This document shows positions 35,750-45,998 of a DNA stretch of 64,000 bases, piece by piece; the stretch's first letter is position 1; each line of letters starts with the position of its first letter. Made by a program: the position numbers and the translations under genes. Under the pieces are notes generated by a model, which was given only the letters and a program-made list of their open reading frames with translations, did no database searches and was not told the DNA's origin. The stretch spans positions 3,243-67,242 of the forward strand of contig JBBBWG010031642.1 of the NCBI GenBank assembly GCA_037176905.1, read 5' to 3'. This DNA comes from Azolla pinnata. Lineage: Eukaryota; Streptophyta; Polypodiopsida; Salviniales; Salviniaceae.

Positions 35750-38700
35750 ATGGCGTCTGTCTGCAGAATGGGCTCTCTCGCCGACCTCACCCTCGGTAGA
35801 CCCTCCTCCGTTGCCACCTACGCCCACGGAGCTCACGCGCTCTCCGACGAGGAACGGTTCGTGAATGAGATCGACCGGATCCACACGTATCTGAAATCGC
35901 TGGAAGAGGAGCGGCGGAAGATCGAGGCCTTCAAGCGCGAGCTGCCGCTGTGCATGCAGCTCCTCGATTCCGGTAACGAGAATTAATGAATGATCTTGCC
36001 CCTCATTCACTATGCATTAGCCCCTAATCGTGAGCGATCTCGCCCTTAATCACTAGCCACTTGTCCCTAATCTTGAGCGACCTTGCCCTTAATCACTAGC
36101 CGCTAGTCTCTAATCTCGAATGATCTTGCTCTTAATCACTAGCCGCTAGTCCCTGATCTTGAATTGACCTTACCCTTCATCATTAGCCACTCGTCCCTAG
36201 CCATGAATGATCTTGCCCTTGCATTAGTCCCTAATCATGAATAGTCTTGCCCTTAATCACCAGCCGCTAGTGCCTAATCATGACAGATCTTACCCTAATC
36301 ACGAACGATCTTGCCCTTGATCACTAGCCACTAGTCCCTGGTCATGGATGATCTGTCCTTAATCGCTGGCCGTTAGCCATAATCATGGACGGTCTTGCCC
36401 TTCATCACTAGCCTCTAGTCCCTGATGATGGATGATTTGTCCTTAATCACTAGCCATTAGTCAGTAATCACGGATGATCTTGCCCTTCATCACTAGCCGC
36501 TAGTCCCTAATCATGAACGTTTTTCCTTAATCACCAGGCATCAGTCACCAATCCTGAATGATTTGCCCTTAATCACTGCGCATTAGCCACCGAATCATGA
36601 ATGATTTGTCCTCCATCACTAGCCATTAGTCCCTAGTCATGGACACCCTCCACCACTAATCACTGATCACTAGTTCCTCGTGAACGTTTTTTTCCTTAAT
36701 CACTAGGCATTAGTCACCAATCCCGAGTAATTTGCCCTCAATCACTGCGCATTAGCCACCGAAGCATGAATGATTTGTCTTTCATCACTAGCCATTAGTC
36801 CCTAATCGTGGACACCCTCCACCACTAATCATTGATCACAAGTTCCTCATCAACCACTCTCCTCCGCTCATGAGCTAGTCCTTCATCATGAACCCACTAA
36901 TCACTGGTCCTAATCAATGAGCTAGTCCCTAATCACTGGTCCTAATCAATGAGCTAGTCCCTAATCACTGGTCCTAATCATGAACCTCCTCATCATGCTT
37001 CATGCATGCATACTCTGTTTTTCCTTCGGATGAGTTTCTTCTTCATCAAGCCATGTCAGCCTGCTCCTTCTTCACACACAAACCCTAGTTCCATACATAC
37101 ATCTCCTGAGATCCTTCTCTTCTGCTTCCTTTCTTTAGACATGGGCTTGCGTCTGTGACATAGAATGCATTTCTTCCTGATGTTGCAATTTCTCTGCTGC
37201 TTTCTGATGGGATTTCCCCTCTTCTCGGACCAAATCCATAGCCATCGAGAGCTCCAAGGTCGAGCTTTCGGAGACGTACAAGCATCACGGAGCAGACCAA
37301 GCCGCAACGAGGCCAGAGTCGTCCGAGTCCATCCTGGTGGACCATCACGAGGAGATCGTGATGCCATCGCTCGCGAAGAAGGAGGGGTCGCTGGCTCAAG
37401 AAGACCAGATGAAGCAGCGCCCGAGAGAGGAGAAGGACAGTGGGCGCTTGGATCAGTCAGAACCGAAAGAGCGGATAGAGACCAGGTTCTGGAGCCCCTC
37501 GCAGGCCTATGCTCATGGGCAAGAGGTACTTTCCCTGTCTTTCTCTGTAAACCCTAATCTTATCACATAGTCACGGGGCATGTGAAGAAGCTATGGAAGT
37601 GATTGTGTATGGTCTGGCTATGGAGCTCTTCTTATCATCTATCTTGAGCAACAAGAAGCCCCAACTGTAAACCCTAACTTTAGCAAATCAAGCTATGAAA
37701 GTGATTCTCCGTGTGTGTGTGTTTCTGTCTGTAAACCCTAACTTTAGCATATCAAGCTATGAAAGTGATTCCGTGTGTGTGTTTTGGCTATGGAGCTTTC
37801 TCAGATCTTCTCATCTATAATGAGCAACAAGAAGCCCCAACTGTAAACCCTAACTTTAGCATATCAAGCTATGGAAGTGATTCTCTGTGCGTTTTGTGTT
37901 TTGGCTATGGAGCTTTCTCAGATCTTGTCGTCCATAATGAGCAACAAGAAGCCCCAACAACTGACGAAGAAACGAGCGAGCCCCATATCCATATCCAGCA
38001 GCTCTGCGAGCAACGATCCTGTCCAGAATCCAGACCTCGCCTCGCTGAAGAGACCCCGAGGCGCTTTCCTTCCGTTCCCTGTCAAAGATCATCGGCAAGC
38101 TGCTACAGAGATGATCGACATCTCCCCTGCTACAACAACAGCAACTACCACCACCACTACCACAACCACCACCACCACAACAACAGCCACAACAGCTACT
38201 ACAAGCAGTGCCGAAGATGGTGGTGAAGCCATGGCGATCAAGCCATTGTTCTCGAAGCTGCAGGCTCGCAAGGACGATGACCATTCTCCGCCCGTCTTAG
38301 CACACCATTACCTCGACAGCATACATCCTACTGTTGCCCGCGATGAGACCCATCATCAGCTCGATCGCACCTCATCGGGAGAAGTAGAAGAGCAGAACCA
38401 ACAGAAGCACCACACCAATGCATCGTCGTCGTCGTCGCTACCATCGTCACTGGACAAGGCCCATGGCTTCGGAGGAGCCCCGGATGAGTCGGCCTCGAGG
38501 AAGCGCAGACGGTGTTGGTCCTCGGAGCTCCACCACAAGTTTCTACATGCTCTCCAAATCTTGGGCGGGTCAGAAGGTAATCATGCATTCTTACCCAGAT
38601 TTGTGTAACATCCTCGGAAACTATCCAAAAGTATTTGTCTGCGTGTGTCGAAGGAGAATGTAAGCTCGAATTGTCGTATTGCGAAGCTCGAAGAAGCTGT

Positions 38701-39984
38701 AGCTCTCAGGGAACATGAAGTTTTGTCATGCCAAATCATTTCACATCTTAGGTAGCATGGATTTGCGTATGCATTTGCGGGGGGGACTATTTTGGCTCTA
38801 TTTTGGCCAAAATTGCATCATTTTGGCTGAAGTTCCGATCACCATGCATGCTGTATTGGGAATCTGCCTGCATCGATCGACCTCATTGGTTTACCTATTT
38901 ATTTCTCTGCCCTGTATTGGCAGGACAATTCATAGCAAGAAAATGGTTGCCTTCACATCTTAGGTAACGTGGATTTGTGATACATTAGGGGGAACTATTT
39001 TGGCTCTATTTGGGCCAAATATGCACTATTTCGGCTGAAGTTCCAACCACCATGCATGCTGTAATTGGCACCTGCCTATGTCGATCGACTGCGTTGCTTT
39101 AGCAATTTCTCTGCCCTGTACTAGCTAGGAAATTCACACAGCAAATAAATGGGTGCCTTGATATCTTAGATAGCATGGATTTGTGATGCATTTTGGGGGA
39201 CTATTTTCGCTTTATTTTGACCAAACATGCACTATTTTGGCTGAAGTTCTCACCACCATGCATGTTGTAATGGGGACCTGCCTACGTCGACTGACCACAT
39301 TGCTTTAGCTATTTCTGTGCCCTGTACTAGGCAGGACACAGCAAGAAAATGGATGCAAATCCTGTGTCTAACATGACATTTGCTTCTTTGGGGCTCGTGC
39401 AGTTGCCACTCCGAAACTGATCCGCGAGCTAATGAAGGTGGATGGGCTAACGAATGACGAAGTGAAGAGCCATTTGCAGGTGAGATTTGAGGAAGGAAGA
39501 GAAGCAACCCCAGAGTGTTTTTGACACAGAATTCTGTTTTTTCCAAAAGCAAACAAAGCCTAGATTTGGCTGAATTGCTCAGAAACCTGATTGGGGAAAC
39601 CGAATCTAACAGCATGTTGTTGTTGTTGTTGTTGTTGTTGTTGTGTATGGATCCGACTCGGGATTTCAGAAGTATCGGCTACATACAAGGAGGTCTGATG
39701 TGTTCTCGAGTGGACGGGTGGCAAAAGTCCAAAGTACACCACAACTGGTGGTGCTAGGAGGTATCTGGGTACCACCACAACCTTCCCAGAGCTCCTCGGA
39801 GGACCCTTCATTCGCACCTGCGCATTCCTTCGATCGACAAGCTGCTGGGGAGAGTGATCAAGATGGCGTGAACGAAGGGTGCAGCTGGATCAAAGGCGGA
39901 TCGTACATCGCACAGAGCCGAAGCTTCGGATTGATGCAGCTTGGCCTCCATCGCGGCGAGCTCTCTTATGTCCAGAACCATTGA
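35750..39984 (+). CDS. HHO/NIGT1-type GARP (G2-like) transcription factor, 517 aa
   Basis: Five exons: 35750-35972, 37242-37525, 37922-38576, 39403-39479, 39670-39984; phases agree, 517 aa. The N-terminal module ([21 protein letters not shown], then AIESSKVEL) is the conserved hydrophobic/coiled domain of HHO/NIGT1 repressors. The GARP DNA-binding domain is at about 362-421 ([51 protein letters not shown]) and is split over three exons, as in relatives. A poly-Thr run lies in exon 3. Family members repress nitrate and phosphate starvation genes and often themselves, in the nucleus. An N-terminal LADLTL could serve as a weak EAR-like motif. Introns 1, 2 and 3 all carry tandem repeats. Confidence 0.94.
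35985..36990. repeat. Intron 1 minisatellite, about 43-bp unit, roughly 20 copies
   Basis: The unit contains CTTGCCCTTAATCAC, TAGCCGCTAGTCCC and TAATCATGAATGAT with many variants, and longer composite units appear after 36500. It starts within about 15 bp of the exon 1 donor. Each full unit carries two small inverted repeats: ACTAGC around a GCTAGT half, and ATCAT around an ATGAT half. Confidence 0.9.
37590..37965. repeat. Intron 2/exon 3 boundary duplication
   Basis: GGCTATGGAGCT, TCTCAGATCTT, GAGCAACAAGAAGCCCCAAC and CTGTAAACCCTAACTTTAGC recur. GAGCAACAAG is at about 37645, 37822 and in true exon 3 at 37939. The copy at about 37803 reproduces the acceptor and the first codons of exon 3, but its frame soon meets a stop, so it could act as a decoy acceptor. 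Confidence 0.85.
38735..39360. repeat. Three-copy tandem repeat in intron 3, about 205-bp unit
   Basis: CACATCTTAGGTA, CATGGATTTG, GGGGACTATTTTGGCTCTAT, GCTGAAGTTC, CACCATGCATGCTGTA, CTGCCCTGTA and CAGCAAGAAAATG recur at about 38735-38945, 38950-39155 and 39160-39360. Confidence 0.9.
39614..39643. repeat. (TTG)n in intron 4 of the HHO-type gene
   Basis: About ten TTG units lie 26 bp before the exon 5 acceptor and may form part of its extended pyrimidine-poor upstream context. Confidence 0.85.
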
Positions 39985-41477
39985 TCCCCAGATCCAGTTG
40001 CCAAGCTTCAGAATTTGGGGCTAAATCCATCAGCTGCAACGTGCTAGCTGGGATTCTTGTCGCATCTCGTTACCGATGTATGCGCGGCCTTTTCGTCGAA
40101 TGCTACCACATAACCAGCATTGTAAGCTTGGCCATGGCAGCTTTTACCCGAGAAGCTGTGCATGTGTGGATTGGCATCAGCTCTTGCTAGCTGTCTTTCC
40201 CCTCTTCTTCCACCGGGGAACGGAACACACGCGGCATCGAAGATCAGGGTCAGCTATGGAGTTTCTTTTTCTGTAAAATGCTTTAGTGGATTTCTGAAAC
40301 CAAAACACTCTTTGGGCAACAGGTTGCTCTGTATATCATCATAAAGAAAAGTCCTCCCATGGAAGCTTTGCTTTGGCACATTGCCGAGCGAGCGGAAATT
40401 TGACTTTGGAAACTTTGGAAATGAATTGAAGAAAGAATTCAGAACACCGATTTTGTTCTTCGGCAAATGTTGAGCTTGCACATGTTCATGGCTTCTGTTT
40501 TTTGTCAAGATGGTAGGTAGCTAGCAGTGTGACCACAATGAGCACATGGTTTGAAAGTTGCGGGGGAGGGGGTTGCGAATGGAGAAGATCGAAGCCAGAA
40601 TCGAATATTGCTTTTGGGAATTGGACTTTGAGTGCGAGGATGGGGATGATCCATCAGATGCCCGATCCAATCGAGCAGAGATGATCCATCAGATGCTGCT
40701 GCTGTGTGCAATGTGGCAGACAATGCCGTGGAATATGCCGTCATTTCTGCGCGCATTTCGGTGTCAAGGATTCGGGGCGATCTGTTTGTTGGGCATCTGC
40801 TGCTTGTTGCCTAATCCCACAGCAAAGCAAGCAACACGTATCGAAGTCAAAACACGTGGTCCCAATGTCCCCTACTAATACTGCTACTACTTCTTCGATG
40901 ATGATGATCTGTGCCGATTATTGAAGTGCAGATGCCCTCCTAGCCAAGGTTTGATTGCAACGCTATGCATTGGACTTGGTTTGCACATGCTTCACGTCGC
41001 TGTTCATCATCGGTTCGGCATTGATGATGTGCTTTGCTTTGGACGACTGAATCGGATTATCGATTCATGCATGGATGGCTGCCCTGATGTTTAGGGTTTG
41101 GGGCTCTGGCCCTCCTACAGCATGCAATGCACATGGTGGGCTCTGATTGGCCTGCCTGGAGCTGCATACATGATTACCAAACCCAATTGTGGGTTAGAAC
41201 TTAAAAGCGGCGATCGGAAGGGAATAAAGGGGTCCATGCATGGAATGGATCGGCCCAGAATTCGTCCACATTCGAATCATCGAAGGTTTTTGAGGAGGCC
41301 ATTCATAGTCATGAATGGGCTTGATCGCAATTCAAGAGAGCAGGGGGGGTGGAGCTTGTGGCGTTTACGGAAACAGGGTCCATTCTTGATGCCAAGATTC
41401 GCCATCCTATTGATGACAAGCGTAATGTTCCTCCTCCTGTTCCCAAACGATCGATCCACCAACCATAAACTAGAGAA
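39985..41477. other. 3' flank of the HHO-type gene and intergenic DNA
   Basis: No gene is supported. GATGATCCATCAGATGC occurs twice near 40646-40696. Small frames show no domain. Confidence 0.5.
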
Positions 41478-41479
41478 TA

Positions 41480-41915
41480 TTAGAGAGAATAGACCGAATT
41501 AAGGGTGATTAACCACAACAACCACCTTCGTGTGAAAGACCGAAGACGAATCGAAAATGTCATCTGTGTCCTATATCAACGAATATTCCCTTGGATTATA
41601 CCTTAGAAGCTCACAGATAAGGATCCGATGAGAGAGAGTCTAGCCTTACCAAGAGAGTCTAGCCTTACCAAGAGAGTCTTCATAGCGGTCCCAAGATACC
41701 GTAATAAATGGAAGCAGCTAGTCTTATATATATACATCAAACTTTCATGTCTCCCTGACCACTAGGTGTGTTCACATGTGTGCAATTTCAAGATGTGGGT
41801 TTGTTTTTTTTTCCACTCCTAGGATGACCGATTCCCACTTCTCGCACCCGGGTAAACCATTCGAAAAAATCAGCCTTATAAAATCGGTTCCTGGCTTTAT
41901 TTATGCCCCATAACC
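41480..41915 (+). repeat. Dispersed repeat, copy A
   Basis: This segment aligns with 59215-59660. Shared landmarks in the same order are AAGGGTGATTAACCACAACA, GAGAGTCTT, a GGAAG(C/T)AGC block, GTGTTCACATGTGT and CCTTATAA followed by ATCGG/GTCGAT. It also has its own 20-bp duplication (AGAGTCTAGCCTTACCAAG, twice, near 41635-41670). The class of element is unknown. Confidence 0.65.
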
Positions 41916-43724
41916 GATCCGATCAGTCGGTAGGTGTCGACGACGACCGATCATCATCGAGGCTAAGCATCCGAAGAGAGCAGAGAAGAAAAAAAAAGTC
42001 AAGTGCAGTACTGTTTTCTTCTCATTCTTAAGGTGTCATCTTAAGAGCTGCAATGCAAAACAGTAGAGAAAACAAAAATTGAGTCTGTGGAGTTTTACAA
42101 CCAGTCTGTGTCCGGACAGGTGTGAAACGCATCTTTCCGAAACCCTAATTCCCTGCTATATCATCTGTGTGGCGCTTGCAGGTGCAGGTCCTTCTCGGTC
42201 TCGCCATAGCCTGAAATGAGCTGCTGTACGAGGTGAATGTCGTGCTCCTCCCTCCCCTGCACCTTTCTCCTGCTGGCCTCCATCCGTTTTGGCTGTAGCT
42301 CACATCGAGATTGCATCTGATCTGGAAGCGTTATGGCTGGTTGTGAAACTCTTACACATCTGATCTCTCCAGTTACCACGCTTCCTACATTTGCTGTCGG
42401 TTTGTTTAGCGAAGAGGAAACCTGCACGATTAGCGAAGAGAGCGCGGCTCTCGCCCGTGCGGCATGTGCTTCAGATCGTTTTAGCTGTGATCTGGATCAA
42501 GTCGCTGTCGGGTCTGCAGTTGGGTTCTGTTGCAAAGCGCTTGTATCCTGTGGGAGGAGAGACGTGCTGGGCGTTTTGTTGAGTTTAGGAGTCCCGGTCT
42601 TGTCGCAATGATGCAATGCATTTGGTTCGGTCCTTGGTGCTCCTGTATTGTCCTTCACCCTGATTATGTGTTGAAAAGTTGGATCAGCTTGAAATCTTGA
42701 TCGGTTTCTCCTGTGTACTCGAGGCATTAGCACCACAAACAAAGATTTCATATCTGTTCCATGTTATGTCTGGTCCATGTTATGCCTTAACATGTTATGT
42801 CTGCTCCAAGCTATTAATTTCATCTTAAGGCCTCAGATTATCTGAAGACTTTGGATGAATGCATCGCTGGGCGGTAAAAACTTCGCTAATTACCAATGCC
42901 CAAAGAACTTCCTGATGGTGATGTGTGTAGTCAGGAGGTAAGTTAACGAATACTGTAACACTACGTTACTTGCCAGGATGTGAGTAATGAAGCAGGCATG
43001 CACGCGTCAGATCTGTCTTCATTCAGCCTAACTTTTATGATTTCAACACGAATGATAAATTGATATCCCGGCAGGATTATGGTAGTGATTAAATTAAGGA
43101 AAAGGCTTTTTAACACGTTCATTTGGCCTAATCCCGCATTAAGTATTTACTGGTGACTTCAGTAATTGGGTTGAGAGTATGTCTTTGCTAATATAAGAAT
43201 TGAGCTGTGGTAGTCCACAAATTGGCTGACAGTGGTAGTAGGAAGGAAACGCTCCAGAACCCATGAAAGAATACGCATATCATTCCACTTCCTTTGTCAG
43301 AATGGACTTAACTGCAAGCCTTCCTCTTACTTGAATATCTTAAGCCCAGTTGAATTCAGGCATTGCCATTCTCTTCTACACTACAAAGCAATGGGATTGA
43401 AAATGGCAGTTGAAATAAAAATTCGTGTTTGTGCGTTCCCAAATTCAGGTGTCATATAATTTTGCAGCATGGTGTGTGAATAACCTGCATGGCCATGTTT
43501 GGATTATACAATACTTGTGTAACAATGGTACACCATAGGAGTAGAACAGCACAAACAAAAAATGAAGCTTGCTTTGTGAGGGAGCTCAATTAAATGATAC
43601 ATACATATAGTGTAGGCTTCTTAGACATGATTGAGGTTTGTAATTATAATCACAATGAATGGTTAACTGTTTCGATCAACACCTTTCGTGCAACACATTT
43701 TTATATACATGATTTCCACACCCT
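41916..43724. other. Intergenic, no supported gene
   Basis: A 92-codon frame at 42333 and others have no recognisable motif. Short imperfect repeats of CATGTTATGTCTG lie near 42760-42800. The last few hundred bases are probably the 3' UTR and flank of the minus-strand gene ending at 43725. Confidence 0.45.
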
Positions 43725-45596
43725 TTAACCGAAGGAACATAGCTCGATAATGGAAACCGGATATCCTCCATGATGCAAACCTCTGTTTATACTTTGAAAT
43801 TGACCGAATAAACCTTTGCTGTTCCAAAGCTGTCTATACCTTTTTAATGATAAAGGATTCTCCCTTGATCTCTGCTGTAAATATGGAACCCTGCTGCAAA
43901 TGCCTGAAGATTTGATTGGATGAAATATCTTAGACCAACTCAACTTATATACTCCAAAAAGAAAACAGAGTTCACGTGTAAAATCACAGAGAGACAAACC
44001 TGCTAACATCGCTGGACCATTTCTTCTTCGCAAGCCTCCGCTTTTTGGTTCTACTCAAGGATACCCTTGTATCACATCCATCTGTTTCAGCGCTGATTTC
44101 CATATGAGTGCCAGGCTTACACAACTCTTCTTCTTTTTCATATTCCAGATCAATGCATGTATTTAACCCTGCTTGAAATTGATATTCTTTGGTATCTCTG
44201 TTTTCTGCCTCCACTGCTCCAATAGAATCACAAAGACTCTGTCCATGTTCCATGTCCATGGAGATTGGTAGCAGAGGTCCAACAAATCTCTTTCTCTCTC
44301 CAGATTCAACTAGGCTTTCTTTAAGCTTTTTTAGCTTTAATCTTCTCTGCTGGGATCTTGTGAGAAATGGCTTGGTTATTTTAGTCTCTACAACAAACAT
44401 GCCCTACAATCCTCAAGAAACCAACAAAATATGAACAAGCAGGAAGAACTAGGAGGTCTCGCATACCTTTACTATCACAGAAGTCTTCAGTCACATGGCT
44501 ATCTGGCTCTGTAGTTTGTGGGGCTTCATGGAAACAAATCTCATCCCGGAGCATTTGAGTGGATTCATATTCAGACTGGATTGATCCGTGATCAGGGTTA
44601 GGTGGAAGAGCGTCAATCTGAATCAAGGAAAAGACGGAAAATTGCCTTATACATGGTTGCTAAAATAAGGAATTGGAAACAGTTCAGTGAAACCAAACTG
44701 GAAACCATAGACTTGTAATTTCAAGGGTATGGTATTTCAAGGGTCTGAAGCCAAGATTTACACAGTTGAAGTGGTTCAAACGGTTCAACAGGTCTGATTT
44801 GTTTCAGTTCTGCTCCAGGGATATACACTTTGTTTTGGTTTAGTTTCCAAATGTTTTAGCAGTTCGATTATTTTAAACTGGAACGAATTCATCAACTGTT
44901 TTTACCTATTATCCAACTCAAAACCATGTCCTCAAAAGCGTCAAAAAAAGAAATTGAAATTTGTTTCTCACCTCATTTGAAATGAAACCTTCAATGAAAT
45001 CCTACTTTCAATGAAACTGACCCAACACCAAGCCAATGCCTGATTTGTATCATATAAGATACTAAGAAATGCACTAAGAAGGGCATTGCGCATGACTTCT
45101 GGGATTTAGTACAAAGATTGTGGGAAACATGGCCATGGAAACTAGTGCTGCTCTTTGCTCATGTAGTTGGAAGACACATAAACGCATGAGGCCCAGGGAG
45201 TGCTTCCACACCGTTCAGAGTGCTTTGTATTGACACTTGGGTGGACAGAAGTGATCAGATTCAGATCCATGAATATTGATGCATACACACGCACAGAAAT
45301 GCATATATAACATCCGCACACGATATGCGCAGGCATGCACATACTGCATAGACAGTTGCAGGCGATACACAGAAAGGCATAAGGCATGCCCGTGCATGAA
45401 AGAAAGGATCAACCATAAAGCCAAAACCCTAAAGATTTGTCCCTGTCCAGAGACGCACCAGGATTTCAGAAGTCCTCGAGCTTGTCGGTGCTGGAGCAGA
45501 GGCAGGAGGAGGAGGAGTAGGAGAGTCGAAGAGATTACGCAGAACGGCAGCTTGGAATCGAGCGTGGTGCTTCTTCAGTTGCGCCGCGTAGGCCAT
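43725..45596 (-). CDS. Unrecognised basic protein, probably nuclear, 281 aa
   Basis: Four exons on the minus strand: 45596-45459, 44617-44467, 44387-44000, 43893-43725. The phases fit and give 281 aa. I cannot name the family. The N-terminus (MAYAAQLKKHHARFQAAVLRN) is helical and basic, followed by a Pro-rich linker and an acidic stretch. Two basic clusters follow (SQQRRLKLKKLKESL and RTKKRRLAKKKW), which look like nuclear or nucleolar signals. The last exon has a conserved-looking block (LKRYRQLWNSKGLFGQFQSINRGLHHGG). Exon 4 has a tandem NAGNAG acceptor (CAGCAG), so two isoforms differing by one residue are expected. The gene shares a 402-bp head-to-head promoter with PPR gene 2. Confidence 0.68.
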
Positions 45597-45998
45597 GAGC
45601 CCCGGCCCCAAACCTAAACAGAATCGGTCTGCTCTGTATACATCCTCAACAACATGCATACATACATACATACATACATACATGTATGCATATGTTGCAC
45701 CTTTTAAAGACTGATTCATATATTCATTGTAAATATTTGAGGGAGCTGTGGAATTGAGTGTTGGGTTGTTGGGCGATTTGGACAAGAACAGAGCAGAGAA
45801 CAGTTGCGCACAACACAGGCTCGAGAGAACGGGGAGAGCCGACAATGCACCAGCTGTGCTTATCCGGCGCCGATGGCGTCCACAAATCCGTTTCCTTGGT
45901 GGAGGAAGAAGAGGCTCTGCCTCCTGCAAACCGACGCCCTCACACCATGACTTTGTGGGCACGGATACGGTGTCCTCTGATCGTACTCTGGAAATCAC
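45597..45998. promoter_or_regulatory. 402-bp bidirectional promoter region
   Basis: The region separates the ATGs of two divergent genes (45596 minus, 45999 plus). It contains (CATA)n at about 45656-45685. No clear TATA box is seen in either direction. Confidence 0.45.
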
